Below are positions 1 to 7,925 of a DNA stretch of 22,179 nt, one piece after another. The notes under the pieces are model-generated. The model had not been told where the DNA came from, did no database searches, and worked only from the letters and a program-made list of their open reading frames with translations. Positions within the stretch are counted from its first letter, which is position 1, and the number at the start of each line of letters is the position of its first letter. A program made the position numbers and the translations under genes. The DNA comes from a virus: positions 1-22,179 of the IMG/VR virus record IMGVR_UViG_3300050029_000123. One strand, given 5' to 3'.

Positions 1-3000
1 ACATTGCCAAGACCATCTAAGTTGCTGGAAACAAGTGCCGTGACCCAAGTGTCCGCCCTCTGTCCGCTTTGCGCCCAGTTGTGATAGCAGTTATCCCCAA
101 TCAGATGCTGTTCAAATTGTTGGGGACTCGACACTCCATTATATGGCAGCCAAGTTGAATCTCCCAGCCATACGCGATTCACTCTGGATTTATCCAACCA
201 ACGCAGCGCATTGTTGCCAGCGAGAACAAGATTAGTTGTTGCTAAATTGGTTGTCCAAACAATCAACACATCATCAATCACGCCAAGGAAAGGAAGGAAC
301 GCGCTATTCGTCAGCGAATCACTACCAAGTTGCAGGATGTCCAGTGAATTTGTGAGCGGTGCATTTAGTGAAGTTCCAAACGCGGCTCCATAGTAATTCA
401 TTTTGCACTGCGCCCCATTTCGATAGCATGCCGAATTTGTCCCAAAATTTGAGAAGGTATAAACTTGACGTTCTTTTACGTTTTTGGGCGTGAAATGAGC
501 ATAATCCCAGCCATTGTTAAGTGGATATTGAATGATGTTTGTCAGCAACAGGCCAGTAGGGCATTGGATATTTCCCTGCCGAACAGTCTGTGCATCCCAA
601 CCTGATAAGTTATGGAGATAAAACGATGATGCGTAAGACGAGGAAGAAGCAAACCCACCGACATAACCATACCCGTCAGGCGGGTTCGTGTTGTCTGGAT
701 AATGCCAGACGATAAACATGGTCGCATTGCGAGCGTCAGGGATGTTGGTGCATTGGATTATTGAGTTTGAAAAGTAGGCCCCGCGAGCAATCCACTGGAT
801 ATTAGAGGCTGTCAGAGCGCGGCCTTGAATTGTGTTCAAATTGGTCGGGTTAAAGTTCTGCTGAAATGGCAGCAAATCAAAGTTGGTAATGCCAGCAGCA
901 GCCAGCTCACCCAAGCATCCATTCAACTGATAAATGGATTCCGGGTCAGTGATTCCGTTGCGTGTGACAAAGTTGTTCACCAGATTCCCGTAATAATTAT
1001 TAGTCACCACGCCGCTTGCCGAGATTACAGCGGCAGGCAGCTTTCCCGTCAACTGGCTGGCGTTCAAAGCTGAGTTCGTATCCAGCAACTGATAGCCTGC
1101 CGGTGAGTTGCTGGCCATCGCCACCGCGCCGGATACCTGCGCTCCGGGGAGGTTGGTCAAACCAGAGCCATCGCCATAAATTGGCCCGCCGAACAAACGT
1201 GTGGCTGACGCATTGACGGTAAAGGTTCCGTTGCTGTCTGAGCCTTGCGCTACATTGTGTGACCAGACAAATGAAGCATCATTCGTGGCCAGGGCGGCCT
1301 GGCCAAAGGCAAAAGATGCTACGCCAGATGCAGTATTATTATTCCCACCTCCGGCAAAAGAATATGTGCCAGATGCGGTATTGTTATTGCCACCTGCAAT
1401 AAAAGAATAATCGCCAGTTGCATAATTATAAGACCCACCCCCAACAAAGGAATCTACACCAGACGCAACATTGTAATGCCCACTTCTAACCCTCCATCCC
1501 AGATTAACCAGCTCGCCACCAAAGGTATTGGTCTTGTCATTTGCCGCACCAAGACTTACACCATCCTGACCATTCGTCACCACGCCACTCGCCGAGATTA
1601 CAGCGGCTGGCAGCGTTCCCGTTAGTTGGCTGGCGGGGAGGTTGGTCAGGCAACCGCCATCCCCCACAAAGTTACCCATGATGGTCGCAACCGCACCACC
1701 ATATTGATAGAACGAAAACCCATTCGCGGCAGATTGAATCCAGTTCGTTGAGCCGGAACCACCAAAGTTTTGTTTGAAGTATTGAGATACAGTGGTTGCG
1801 TCAGCCTTTAATGCAAAGTTATTTCCCAGTGTCACCGCCGCCTGTCCATTCGTCACCACGCCCGATGAGGAGGAGGCGATCAGTGCGGCGATTTGGTTTG
1901 AGCTAATAAGCGGATTACCGTCTGAGGCGGAGTTGGTCGCAGTAGTGGCATATTGAGCTGAAGATGAGGAGGAGAATGTTGCGGCAATCTGGTTTGAAGA
2001 AAGCAGCCAGTTTCCGTCCGGCGCGTTCGTGGCGACGGATGCTGTGATGGCAAACGGAGTTGGCGGAGTAATTGCAGAAATAATCGGCAGATTAGTTGGA
2101 GACTCGGCAGAGGCGGTTGTCCAAGTGCCAATCAAATAACGGCTTCCATACCAAGGCGTGCCAGTGGTTAATGAATTGATGTTCGTGGTTAAAGTGTAAA
2201 GTTTGAATCCTAGCGTGTTCGTGCCGTAAAGAATCCCCGGAGCGGCCAAGACCCAGCCTGAAACATTGTTCGTGAAATATCCAGTTCCGGTGTAGGTAAG
2301 CAGTCCGTTAAAATTAGTGGCAACACCTGCGCAGTTCGTAACCCAAAGCTGGTTATATGCAGATATTCCAGATGAGGGCGAGTATTGGTTTGTGTTGCTG
2401 CCATCTGTAAATAGGATGCCTCCGTTTCCAGCAATCGGCACGCCGTTGATCGTAAATCCAACAGTTGAGTCCACGTTGCCCATCATGTTGATTCCATTTG
2501 ACGCGCAGATAATAATTTGATTATTTGTTGAAGTCACAACTGGCGCAGAGCCATCGGACAATACGATTGCGTGCCGGTGCCCGCTGGCCACGGTGATGTT
2601 GTCTCCGATAGTTGTTGAGTGAGATGCAGAGACCGAAACATTAGTGCCAGTTATTATTGTGCTATTGTTTACACCTGCCGATGTGATTGCGTTATTTAGA
2701 CCGCCTAAAATAATTCCGTCGCCAACCGATATGCCGATTGAATTAGAAAATCCACCAATAATCATTGACCTTGTTGAGTTGGCGCTGGCAATAGCATTGC
2801 TTTGACCCATCACTAGAAGGCTGTATGGAGAACTTCCTGTAATTATATTTCCAGACGTCGGCCCGCCGTCAATCCGGGAGCCGGCGCCTTGAGCCGCGCC
2901 AAAAAATAAATAATTTATTCCGGTAACATCCCTGCCGCTCATTTCGAGCCCGCCTATTCCTACGCCACCGACAATTACATTTGTAGCATAAACATTTGTG

Positions 3001-3338
3001 GCAACAATGTTTTTTGAGAATACATTGCTGGCCGCGTAAATGTTTGTTGCCTGCAAAAAGATTGCATTTGTAAGAATGGTATTTGTGCCTATTCCACCAA
3101 AAAGCGCAATCGCATTTGTCGCGCTTCCGCCACTGCCAACAATTCCGTTAGTTGCTGCTTGAATTGCCGCCGTGACGCCAGAATTTGAAAGCAACGAAGG
3201 CGAATCCGTTGACTGCAAAAGCAGGTTGGCAGAATAGGCTGACGCAACCGGCGCAACGTAGGGAGGCCAGTTGGTATAATTATTAGCCAGCCCGGAAAGA
3301 CTTACAGTAGCCAATAGTGAGGCGAGGGTTTTTTTCAT
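1..3338 (-). CDS. Giant tail fibre/spike with YadA-head-like repeats, LamG-like region and SGNH hydrolase start (3' end outside window)
   Basis: The frame stays open from the ATG at 3338 to the window edge, giving at least 1112 residues with the C-terminus missing. It starts MKKTLASLLATVSLSGLA, a Sec-type signal peptide. Residues about 183-263 (2550-2790) and 619-679 (1300-1480) carry glycine-rich turns such as GGNNNTASG, like the beta-roll of trimeric YadA/Hep_Hag heads. GDGSGLTNLP-type linkers occur near 1140 and, as GDGGCLTNLP, near 1640. Residues about 818-1036 look like a LamG/concanavalin jelly roll ending in GVIDDVLIVW. Then RVWLGDSTW (Gly1059-Asp1060-Ser1061, bases 156-164) and NWAQSGQRADTW resemble blocks I and II of an SGNH/GDSL hydrolase. 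Likely role: host recognition plus esterase/deacetylase action on surface glycans (inference). It follows the preceding gene by 2 bases and has no Shine-Dalgarno sequence. The hydrolase call depends on sequence beyond position 1. Confidence 0.82.
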   Translation of the reverse strand, partial: MKKTLASLLATVSLSGLANNYTNWPPYVAPVASAYSANLLLQSTDSPSLLSNSGVTAAIQAATNGIVGSGGSATNAIALFGGIGTNTILTNAIFLQATNIYAASNVFSKNIVATNVYATNVIVGGVGIGGLEMSGRDVTGINYLFFGAAQGAGSRIDGGPTSGNIITGSSPYSLLVMGQSNAIASANSTRSMIIGGFSNSIGISVGDGIILGGLNNAITSAGVNNSTIITGTNVSVSASHSTTIGDNITVASGHRHAIVLSDGSAPVVTSTNNQIIICASNGINMMGNVDSTVGFTINGVPIAGNGGILFTDGSNTNQYSPSSGISAYNQLWVTNCAGVATNFNGLLTYTGTGYFTNNVSGWVLAAPGILYGTNTLGFKLYTLTTNINSLTTGTPWYGSRYLIGTWTTASAESPTNLPIISAITPPTPFAITASVATNAPDGNWLLSSNQIAATFSSSSSAQYATTATNSASDGNPLISSNQIAALIASSSSGVVTNGQAAVTLGNNFALKADATTVSQYFKQNFGGSGSTNWIQSAANGFSFYQYGGAVATIMGNFVGDGGCLTNLPASQLTGTLPAAVISASGVVTNGQDGVSLGAANDKTNTFGGELVNLGWRVRSGHYNVASGVDSFVGGGSYNYATGDYSFIAGGNNNTASGTYSFAGGGNNNTASGVASFAFGQAALATNDASFVWSHNVAQGSDSNGTFTVNASATRLFGGPIYGDGSGLTNLPGAQVSGAVAMASNSPAGYQLLDTNSALNASQLTGKLPAAVISASGVVTNNYYGNLVNNFVTRNGITDPESIYQLNGCLGELAAAGITNFDLLPFQQNFNPTNLNTIQGRALTASNIQWIARGAYFSNSIIQCTNIPDARNATMFIVWHYPDNTNPPDGYGYVGGFASSSSYASSFYLHNLSGWDAQTVRQGNIQCPTGLLLTNIIQYPLNNGWDYAHFTPKNVKERQVYTFSNFGTNSACYRNGAQCKMNYYGAAFGTSLNAPLTNSLDILQLGSDSLTNSAFLPFLGVIDDVLIVWTTNLATTNLVLAGNNALRWLDKSRVNRVWLGDSTWLPYNGVSSPQQFEQHLIGDNCYHNWAQSGQRADTWVTALVSSNLDGLGN

Positions 3339-3340
3339 AT

Positions 3341-5605
3341 TCAGTTGGTGTAAAGAATCCCGTATTGGGGAATGTTATTAGTCACAAAATAATAAAGCGT
3401 AGCCGGACGCGCAAGGGATGTTTTATTTGTAAGTCCGCCCCATAAAACACCGCCCTGATTCGTTACTGCTCCCCAAAGCGTATTCGTGGCAGTGGAGATT
3501 AACGAGGATGCAATGTTTGTAACCTGCGCAAGGGTGGCTCCGCTGCCGCCAGATATTCCATTGGTTGCCTGCTGAATCAAATTCGTCACAACTTGAAACG
3601 TGGTAAAGTTCGATGGATTGCTATTGAAGTAAAAAGTATTTGTTGCGCCAGACCATAGCGAGTTGGTTGCGTCGGCAATTAGCGAAGCCGAAATGTTGGT
3701 TGCTGTCGCGGCAGAAATTCCGTTCGTTGGATTCACTCCGTATTGGGCAATCAGATTGATGATTGAATTACTTGCCGATGATGTGAATGAATTGTTTGTG
3801 GTAAATCCGCCGACATAGCCGGACAGGGTGAAATTTGTAACTGACGCCCCTGCAAATCCATTCGTTGCGTTATGAATTGAGTTTGTTATCTGCCACGTTA
3901 AATTGGTAGAGTAAATCGGACCGCTCAATCCCAAGTAGCCAAGAATCGAGACGTATCCATTAACGGTCAGGTTATTAGCTGTTCCGTTTGTGGATGCCAC
4001 AAAGTTTGTCGAGCTGCCGCCCAGGATAGCCAGCGCATTTGTATTTGCGTAGTTGGTCGAAGACGAATAAAGCTGCGCAGAGTAGTTGGAGCCATTGGCT
4101 CCCGACTGCAAAGCGGCAGCAATGCCGGCCCCGTTCGTGTCAAAATTAGACGACACCCAATTAGTCTGCGCGAGACCATTGGTCAGGAATGTCTGCGGAC
4201 TCGCATTGACATAAACAATCGGTCCAGTTAAATTGGTGGAAAGGGTTACGTTCGTTCCGGCTGCCAACTGATTGGTAAATGCCCTTGCGGAAATTTGCTG
4301 GTTAGCAATCGTGAGCGACTCCCCGTTCGTCTCGAAATTCGATGCCACCCAGTTAGTGCTGGCCAAGCCGTTGGTAACCGATGCGCCAACAAATCCGTTA
4401 GTGGGCGGAATGGTGATTCCGTTCGTGATTGATGCCGTGACATAATTAGACGGATTCGAGTTAAGATAATAATTCGTTAGCGCAGAGGTTGAGGCAAGGC
4501 CGTTCGTAATCGATGCCTGCACGAATCCGTTGGTTAGAGCTGGAAGCGCATTGGTAAAAAGGAGCGCGGCAGGATTGCTAAAAACAATGGAAGTCATCCC
4601 GTTGGTCAGCTGTGTCTGCAAAGGCACATTAACATAAACAATCGGGGCCGTAAGATTGGTGGACAAGACCACATTTGTTCCTGCCGTAAGCATATTTGTC
4701 CATGCGCCAGTCTGCGCAAGGTTGGAAAGGGTCGTAGATGCCGGCTGTTTTGCCCACCACAGCGCGTTAGAGGTCGAGGCTAGATTAGATGCGGTTGCAG
4801 CATTTGAAGCGTTCTGAGCCGATTGTAGAGCGTTGCTTGCGGCATTAAGCTGCACAAGGGACGAGGCTTGTAGGCTATTCGAGGTTAGCAGGGTAAAGTT
4901 GGAGCCATTGGCTCCCGATGCCGCAATCTGCGCAACTGTGTTTGTAACCGACCAGTTCGTAAAGCTTCCGAAGGTATTCGTTAAGGTATAGCCGGAAACC
5001 AAGTTGGAGCCAATGGCTCCAGCAATGTTAGTAGCCTGGGAATAGCTCGGAGAAAGGCTTTGCACAATTCCAGTTACAGTCTGCGCAGAAGTAAAGCTGG
5101 CAGGGTTTGAAAACACGATTGACGTGAATCCATTTGTTACGGATTGTGCAATGTTAGTAACGCCCGGAAAGTCTGCCGGCATAAAGCCAAGCGAGTTTGT
5201 TATCTGGTTCAGCGTGACCGGCAGGTTGGTTGAGCTTCCAACTGTTAGGTTCACGAAGTAATTCAAGCCGGAGATAAGGCAAGATGGCCCAGCAGACGCA
5301 TAAACATTATTATGCGAGGCGTCTAGCGGAGCGCGGAAGATGTAGCCGCGTCCGAGATAGGCATTAGTGGCCAGATAATTATTCTGCTCCAGCCAAATCT
5401 GCGCATATCCGTTTGCGTTAGGTTGAACACGATAACCAATGCCGGTCGTATAGGCAGAGCCGTTAGCCTGAACTGGCCCGCAGGAAAAGACCTTAATCAG
5501 ATTAGTGTCAGGCAGTCCGATTGAGTTCGTCATTGTAAACGAAATCACTGCTGCGCGGCCAATGCAGACCGAAATAAGCAATAAGATTGGAATGAGTTTT
5601 TTCAT
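3341..5605 (-). CDS. Secreted-type Thr/Asn/Ser-rich repeat tail fibre
   Basis: From the ATG at 5605 this gives 754 aa; in-frame ATGs at 5629 and 5638 would add up to 11 basic residues. I chose 5605 because MKKLIPILLLISVCIGRAA then forms a compact Sec-type signal peptide. The rest is almost uncharged and very rich in Thr, Asn, Ser and Gly, with TNG recurring throughout. Repeat modules include TNG(F/M)TSIVFSNPA (near 4570-4605 and 5099-5137), STNLTxPIVYVN (near 4190-4262 and 4610-4680) and NWVxSNF(D/E)TNG (near 4135-4165 and 4318-4350). Three GGAGCCANTGGCTCC palindromes encode its GANGSN/GAIGSN motifs. It lies between tail-tip candidates and the giant fibre, so a fibrous, possibly trimeric appendage is likely (inference). 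I recognise no named family. The long ORF is certain; the function is moderate. Confidence 0.8.
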   Translation of the reverse strand: MKKLIPILLLISVCIGRAAVISFTMTNSIGLPDTNLIKVFSCGPVQANGSAYTTGIGYRVQPNANGYAQIWLEQNNYLATNAYLGRGYIFRAPLDASHNNVYASAGPSCLISGLNYFVNLTVGSSTNLPVTLNQITNSLGFMPADFPGVTNIAQSVTNGFTSIVFSNPASFTSAQTVTGIVQSLSPSYSQATNIAGAIGSNLVSGYTLTNTFGSFTNWSVTNTVAQIAASGANGSNFTLLTSNSLQASSLVQLNAASNALQSAQNASNAATASNLASTSNALWWAKQPASTTLSNLAQTGAWTNMLTAGTNVVLSTNLTAPIVYVNVPLQTQLTNGMTSIVFSNPAALLFTNALPALTNGFVQASITNGLASTSALTNYYLNSNPSNYVTASITNGITIPPTNGFVGASVTNGLASTNWVASNFETNGESLTIANQQISARAFTNQLAAGTNVTLSTNLTGPIVYVNASPQTFLTNGLAQTNWVSSNFDTNGAGIAAALQSGANGSNYSAQLYSSSTNYANTNALAILGGSSTNFVASTNGTANNLTVNGYVSILGYLGLSGPIYSTNLTWQITNSIHNATNGFAGASVTNFTLSGYVGGFTTNNSFTSSASNSIINLIAQYGVNPTNGISAATATNISASLIADATNSLWSGATNTFYFNSNPSNFTTFQVVTNLIQQATNGISGGSGATLAQVTNIASSLISTATNTLWGAVTNQGGVLWGGLTNKTSLARPATLYYFVTNNIPQYGILYTN
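4088..4102. repeat. Palindrome copy 1, in the 754-aa fibre gene
   Basis: GGAGCCATTGGCTCC, exact, encoding GANGS on the minus strand. It is 813 bases (271 codons) from copy 2. Confidence 0.9.
4901..4915. repeat. Palindrome copy 2, in the 754-aa fibre gene
   Basis: GGAGCCATTGGCTCC, exact, encoding GANGS. It is 105 bases (35 codons) from copy 3. Confidence 0.9.
5006..5020. repeat. Palindrome copy 3, in the 754-aa fibre gene
   Basis: GGAGCCAATGGCTCC, exact and 17 bases when T/A ends are included, encoding GAIGS. The same frame as copies 1 and 2. Confidence 0.9.
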
Positions 5606-5641
5606 AAGATTAAATCGTTTCCGATTCATAAAAGTCAAGTT

Positions 5642-6412
5642 TTAAGGAGTGTTTTCAGAAGTTGTTCCAACTGGAAACCACGGGCCAAGCCCAAGATTGT
5701 CTGTTAAATATTGAATTAGCTCATTTGGAGTTGCGGAAAGTTTGGCAAAATACAAATCAGAAATAATTTGGTTATTTCCAACCTTTGCCAAATCAAATGC
5801 CGATTCTGCCGGGAATGGTAAATCCACATATTGACCATACCCAATAACGCGCCCTGGGGGAAGCGATGCGGATGATGCAATGATATCAACTTGAGCTATG
5901 GTTGTGGGAACGCCAGAAACAAGGGTTCCCGGCGTTAAGAACCATGGATAAAGACTCACTGGGGAGTTTCCAAGCCTAAATCTAACGATTGAATAAGTTA
6001 ATGCCGACTGCGTTACGTTTTTTGCCATCCCAAGAAATAGCTGAAGCTCTCCCGGCGCAAGAAATGGATTGATTGCGATGAATCCGCTTATTGCAGTATC
6101 AAACTTTGCTACCGGAGTCGGCCAATTAAAATAAAGATTATTTACGATTGTCCCCCAACTTGGCGCAACTGCAAAAAGCGGAGCCTTAAAAGAATTGTAT
6201 TGAGTTGTTGGATTTACAATCCTTGTCCAGTCAGCAGCACAGGCATCATATAAAGTCGCGTATGGCCTTCCGGTTGGATATGTGGTTGAACCACTTAAAT
6301 CAACCCCATTAAGGGTGGTTTGATTTTTGTAAGAAATTGATGAAGCCCTACGATTCTGACATGGCGACATGGCGAAATCTTGGCAGGCAGATTGTTGAAA
6401 GTTTTCGCTCAT
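5642..6412 (-). CDS. Tail-tip/baseplate candidate, 256 aa, unknown family
   Basis: I place the start at 6412 (MSENFQQSAC) because it overlaps the previous stop as ATGA, matching other junctions in this operon; an extension to 6451 would read further into the upstream gene. After a Cys- and Ser-rich N-terminus of about 30 residues, the protein looks beta-rich with many aromatic residues and prolines, e.g. PTGRPYATLYD, LFAVAPSWGT and YPWFLTPGT. There is no signal peptide, membrane segment or catalytic motif I can name. Its place downstream of the tape measure and upstream of the fibres suggests a distal tail, baseplate or fibre-attachment protein, from position only. The next gene (fibre) begins 36 bases after its stop. 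Confidence 0.7.
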   Translation of the reverse strand: MSENFQQSACQDFAMSPCQNRRASSISYKNQTTLNGVDLSGSTTYPTGRPYATLYDACAADWTRIVNPTTQYNSFKAPLFAVAPSWGTIVNNLYFNWPTPVAKFDTAISGFIAINPFLAPGELQLFLGMAKNVTQSALTYSIVRFRLGNSPVSLYPWFLTPGTLVSGVPTTIAQVDIIASSASLPPGRVIGYGQYVDLPFPAESAFDLAKVGNNQIISDLYFAKLSATPNELIQYLTDNLGLGPWFPVGTTSENTP

Positions 6413-6999
6413 AAACTTGCCCAAGCTCTGCCGTCTGCCAACGCCTGCCAAGTTACATCAACTAAATCAGCAGGGCTGGCGAAAGTTGTTTGAAAAGCGG
6501 AAATGATGTCGCCAACATTCAGGCAAGGCGTGATGAAGTCAGTTTCAGCGGATGAATCAGAGCCGGTGACTCCGCGAGTATATTCAACCACATTCACGCC
6601 ATCAGCCGTTGCACCGGCGACTGCGTTGTAGGTATAGGTGTAGGTGACGCCGCGAATAATTTTAGTCTCGTATGCCCCTCCCGCTGGCGTTGCTGACGGC
6701 AATATGCAGCGCAATTCCTGATGCTTGGCAACTTTGACAATCTCACCGCCCGCCGTAACTCCATCAAAAGAATTGCAATTATACCAATCGCCGCCGTCGC
6801 TGACGACCTGAAATTGAGAAACCTTTCCGCCGCCTGTTCCAGGAGCATAAACCACATTCGAGTCGGAATAAATAATGTCCCCACCAATCATCTTCCCGTT
6901 AAGCAGGGAATTAATGGCCTCGCGCATCGTCTGTAGAGTCTGGAAGTCCGCTATGGACTTAAGCGGCGGCAGGAATTTGGATGAACGATTGTTGCTCAT
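6409..6999 (-). CDS. Tail-tip candidate, 196 aa, unknown family
   Basis: The start at 6999 (MSNNRSSKFL) overlaps the previous gene's stop as ATGA, and the stop overlaps the next start the same way, so I reject the longer ORF to 7059. The N-terminus (residues about 15-36, ADFQTLQTMREAINSLLNGK) is probably helical. The rest is small and beta-rich, e.g. FQVVSDGGDWYNC and GVTYTYTYNAVAGATADGVN. Short proteins with a helical N-terminus and a beta domain are common at tail tips as fibre adaptors, but I recognise no family. Context: third gene after the tape measure and part of the coupled tail operon. Confidence 0.7.
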   Translation of the reverse strand: MSNNRSSKFLPPLKSIADFQTLQTMREAINSLLNGKMIGGDIIYSDSNVVYAPGTGGGKVSQFQVVSDGGDWYNCNSFDGVTAGGEIVKVAKHQELRCILPSATPAGGAYETKIIRGVTYTYTYNAVAGATADGVNVVEYTRGVTGSDSSAETDFITPCLNVGDIISAFQTTFASPADLVDVTWQALADGRAWASL

Positions 7000-7925
7000 T
7001 GTAGTTGAACAAAGCGGGTCCGGCGCTCCCAGATGTTGCCCATCCACCGGCGCATACAAGAAGCCTCAGCAATTATCTCTGGGACGGCAACTGTATTTTG
7101 ATATGTTATCATGCCGGCAAGCCAAGTTAGGTAGTCGATAAGGCTTGGAATGGTTACATTTCCAGCTCCGTCTGGAGTGGTTAAAATAAATCCGTCTCCG
7201 TTGTTTAGAAAGTAATTGTTGGCCACAGCTCCAGCTGCCGGCGCATAGTAATTTTGCGCCGCCATAATTAGGCCGTCTGGATAGAGTCCGGTGGTTGAAT
7301 CCAACTTGAATCCATTAGGAAAAAGACTTCCGAACGGATAGATGGCAAAGTCGTCAAACAGAAAGTAGTCGTATTGGATACGGCTCTGAACTGTTCGACT
7401 AAAAGATAGCCGGCCAGCCTCGAATCCGGGAAAGGTATAAGTGAACTGTTCCAGCTCATTGCGAGTGGGCGGTGGGGTAGCAAAGCGGCGCGTCACCTTA
7501 ATGATGCCTTGGCCGCAGTCCTCTGGATTGCCCTCTTCAACTAACAACGCAAAGTAAAGCTGCGGGATTGGCTGCCCGTTAGCCAGGGTTCCTTGCCAGC
7601 CGATAGACCAATTCCGTTGATACGGAGTATTGAGCGGCATCGGAACGTAGGCTTCCATTGCCACCATAAAATCCTGCTCAATAACAAACGTCCGCTGGTT
7701 AGCCGACCACGGCTGGAGGTTTGGAAACGTTCCGAGCTGAACCGGCGCATAGTTGGCAAGCTGCGCGTTCCAGTAAATAATGCTTGCGCCGCTAAAAACA
7801 GAATCGCCCTTCATCGGGAAACTAATCTTCGGCGGCCCGCAGGGGTCGCATGAATAAAAGTTTCCGTCAACCGCGAACTGATTCGCGCCCGGACTAAATC
7901 CGCCCCAATATGGTGCATTATTCAT
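6996..7925 (-). CDS. Distal tail/baseplate candidate, 309 aa, unknown family
   Basis: It starts MNNAPYWGGF with an ATGA overlap of the tape measure stop and ends with an ATGA overlap of the next gene. The protein is rich in Pro, Gly, Phe, Tyr and Trp and looks like an all-beta structural protein (YFLFDDFAIYPFGSLFPNG, NYFLNNGDGFILTTPDG). It ends with a basic stretch (MRRWMGNIWERRTRF). There is a CDPC motif near residue 26 but no clear metal site. The gene directly after a tape measure in siphoviruses usually encodes a distal tail or tail-tip protein, so that role is likely by position. No sequence family is recognised. Confidence 0.72.
   Translation of the reverse strand: MNNAPYWGGFSPGANQFAVDGNFYSCDPCGPPKISFPMKGDSVFSGASIIYWNAQLANYAPVQLGTFPNLQPWSANQRTFVIEQDFMVAMEAYVPMPLNTPYQRNWSIGWQGTLANGQPIPQLYFALLVEEGNPEDCGQGIIKVTRRFATPPPTRNELEQFTYTFPGFEAGRLSFSRTVQSRIQYDYFLFDDFAIYPFGSLFPNGFKLDSTTGLYPDGLIMAAQNYYAPAAGAVANNYFLNNGDGFILTTPDGAGNVTIPSLIDYLTWLAGMITYQNTVAVPEIIAEASCMRRWMGNIWERRTRFVQLQ

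Noticed and set aside
4168-4178. GACCATTGGTC palindrome in the fibre gene
   Set aside because: A short palindrome explained by a Thr-Asn-Gly codon set; only one copy noticed.
7000-7059. Longer N-terminus for the 196-aa tail gene
   Set aside because: The ATGA overlap at 6996-6999 gives a better start, matching neighbouring junctions.
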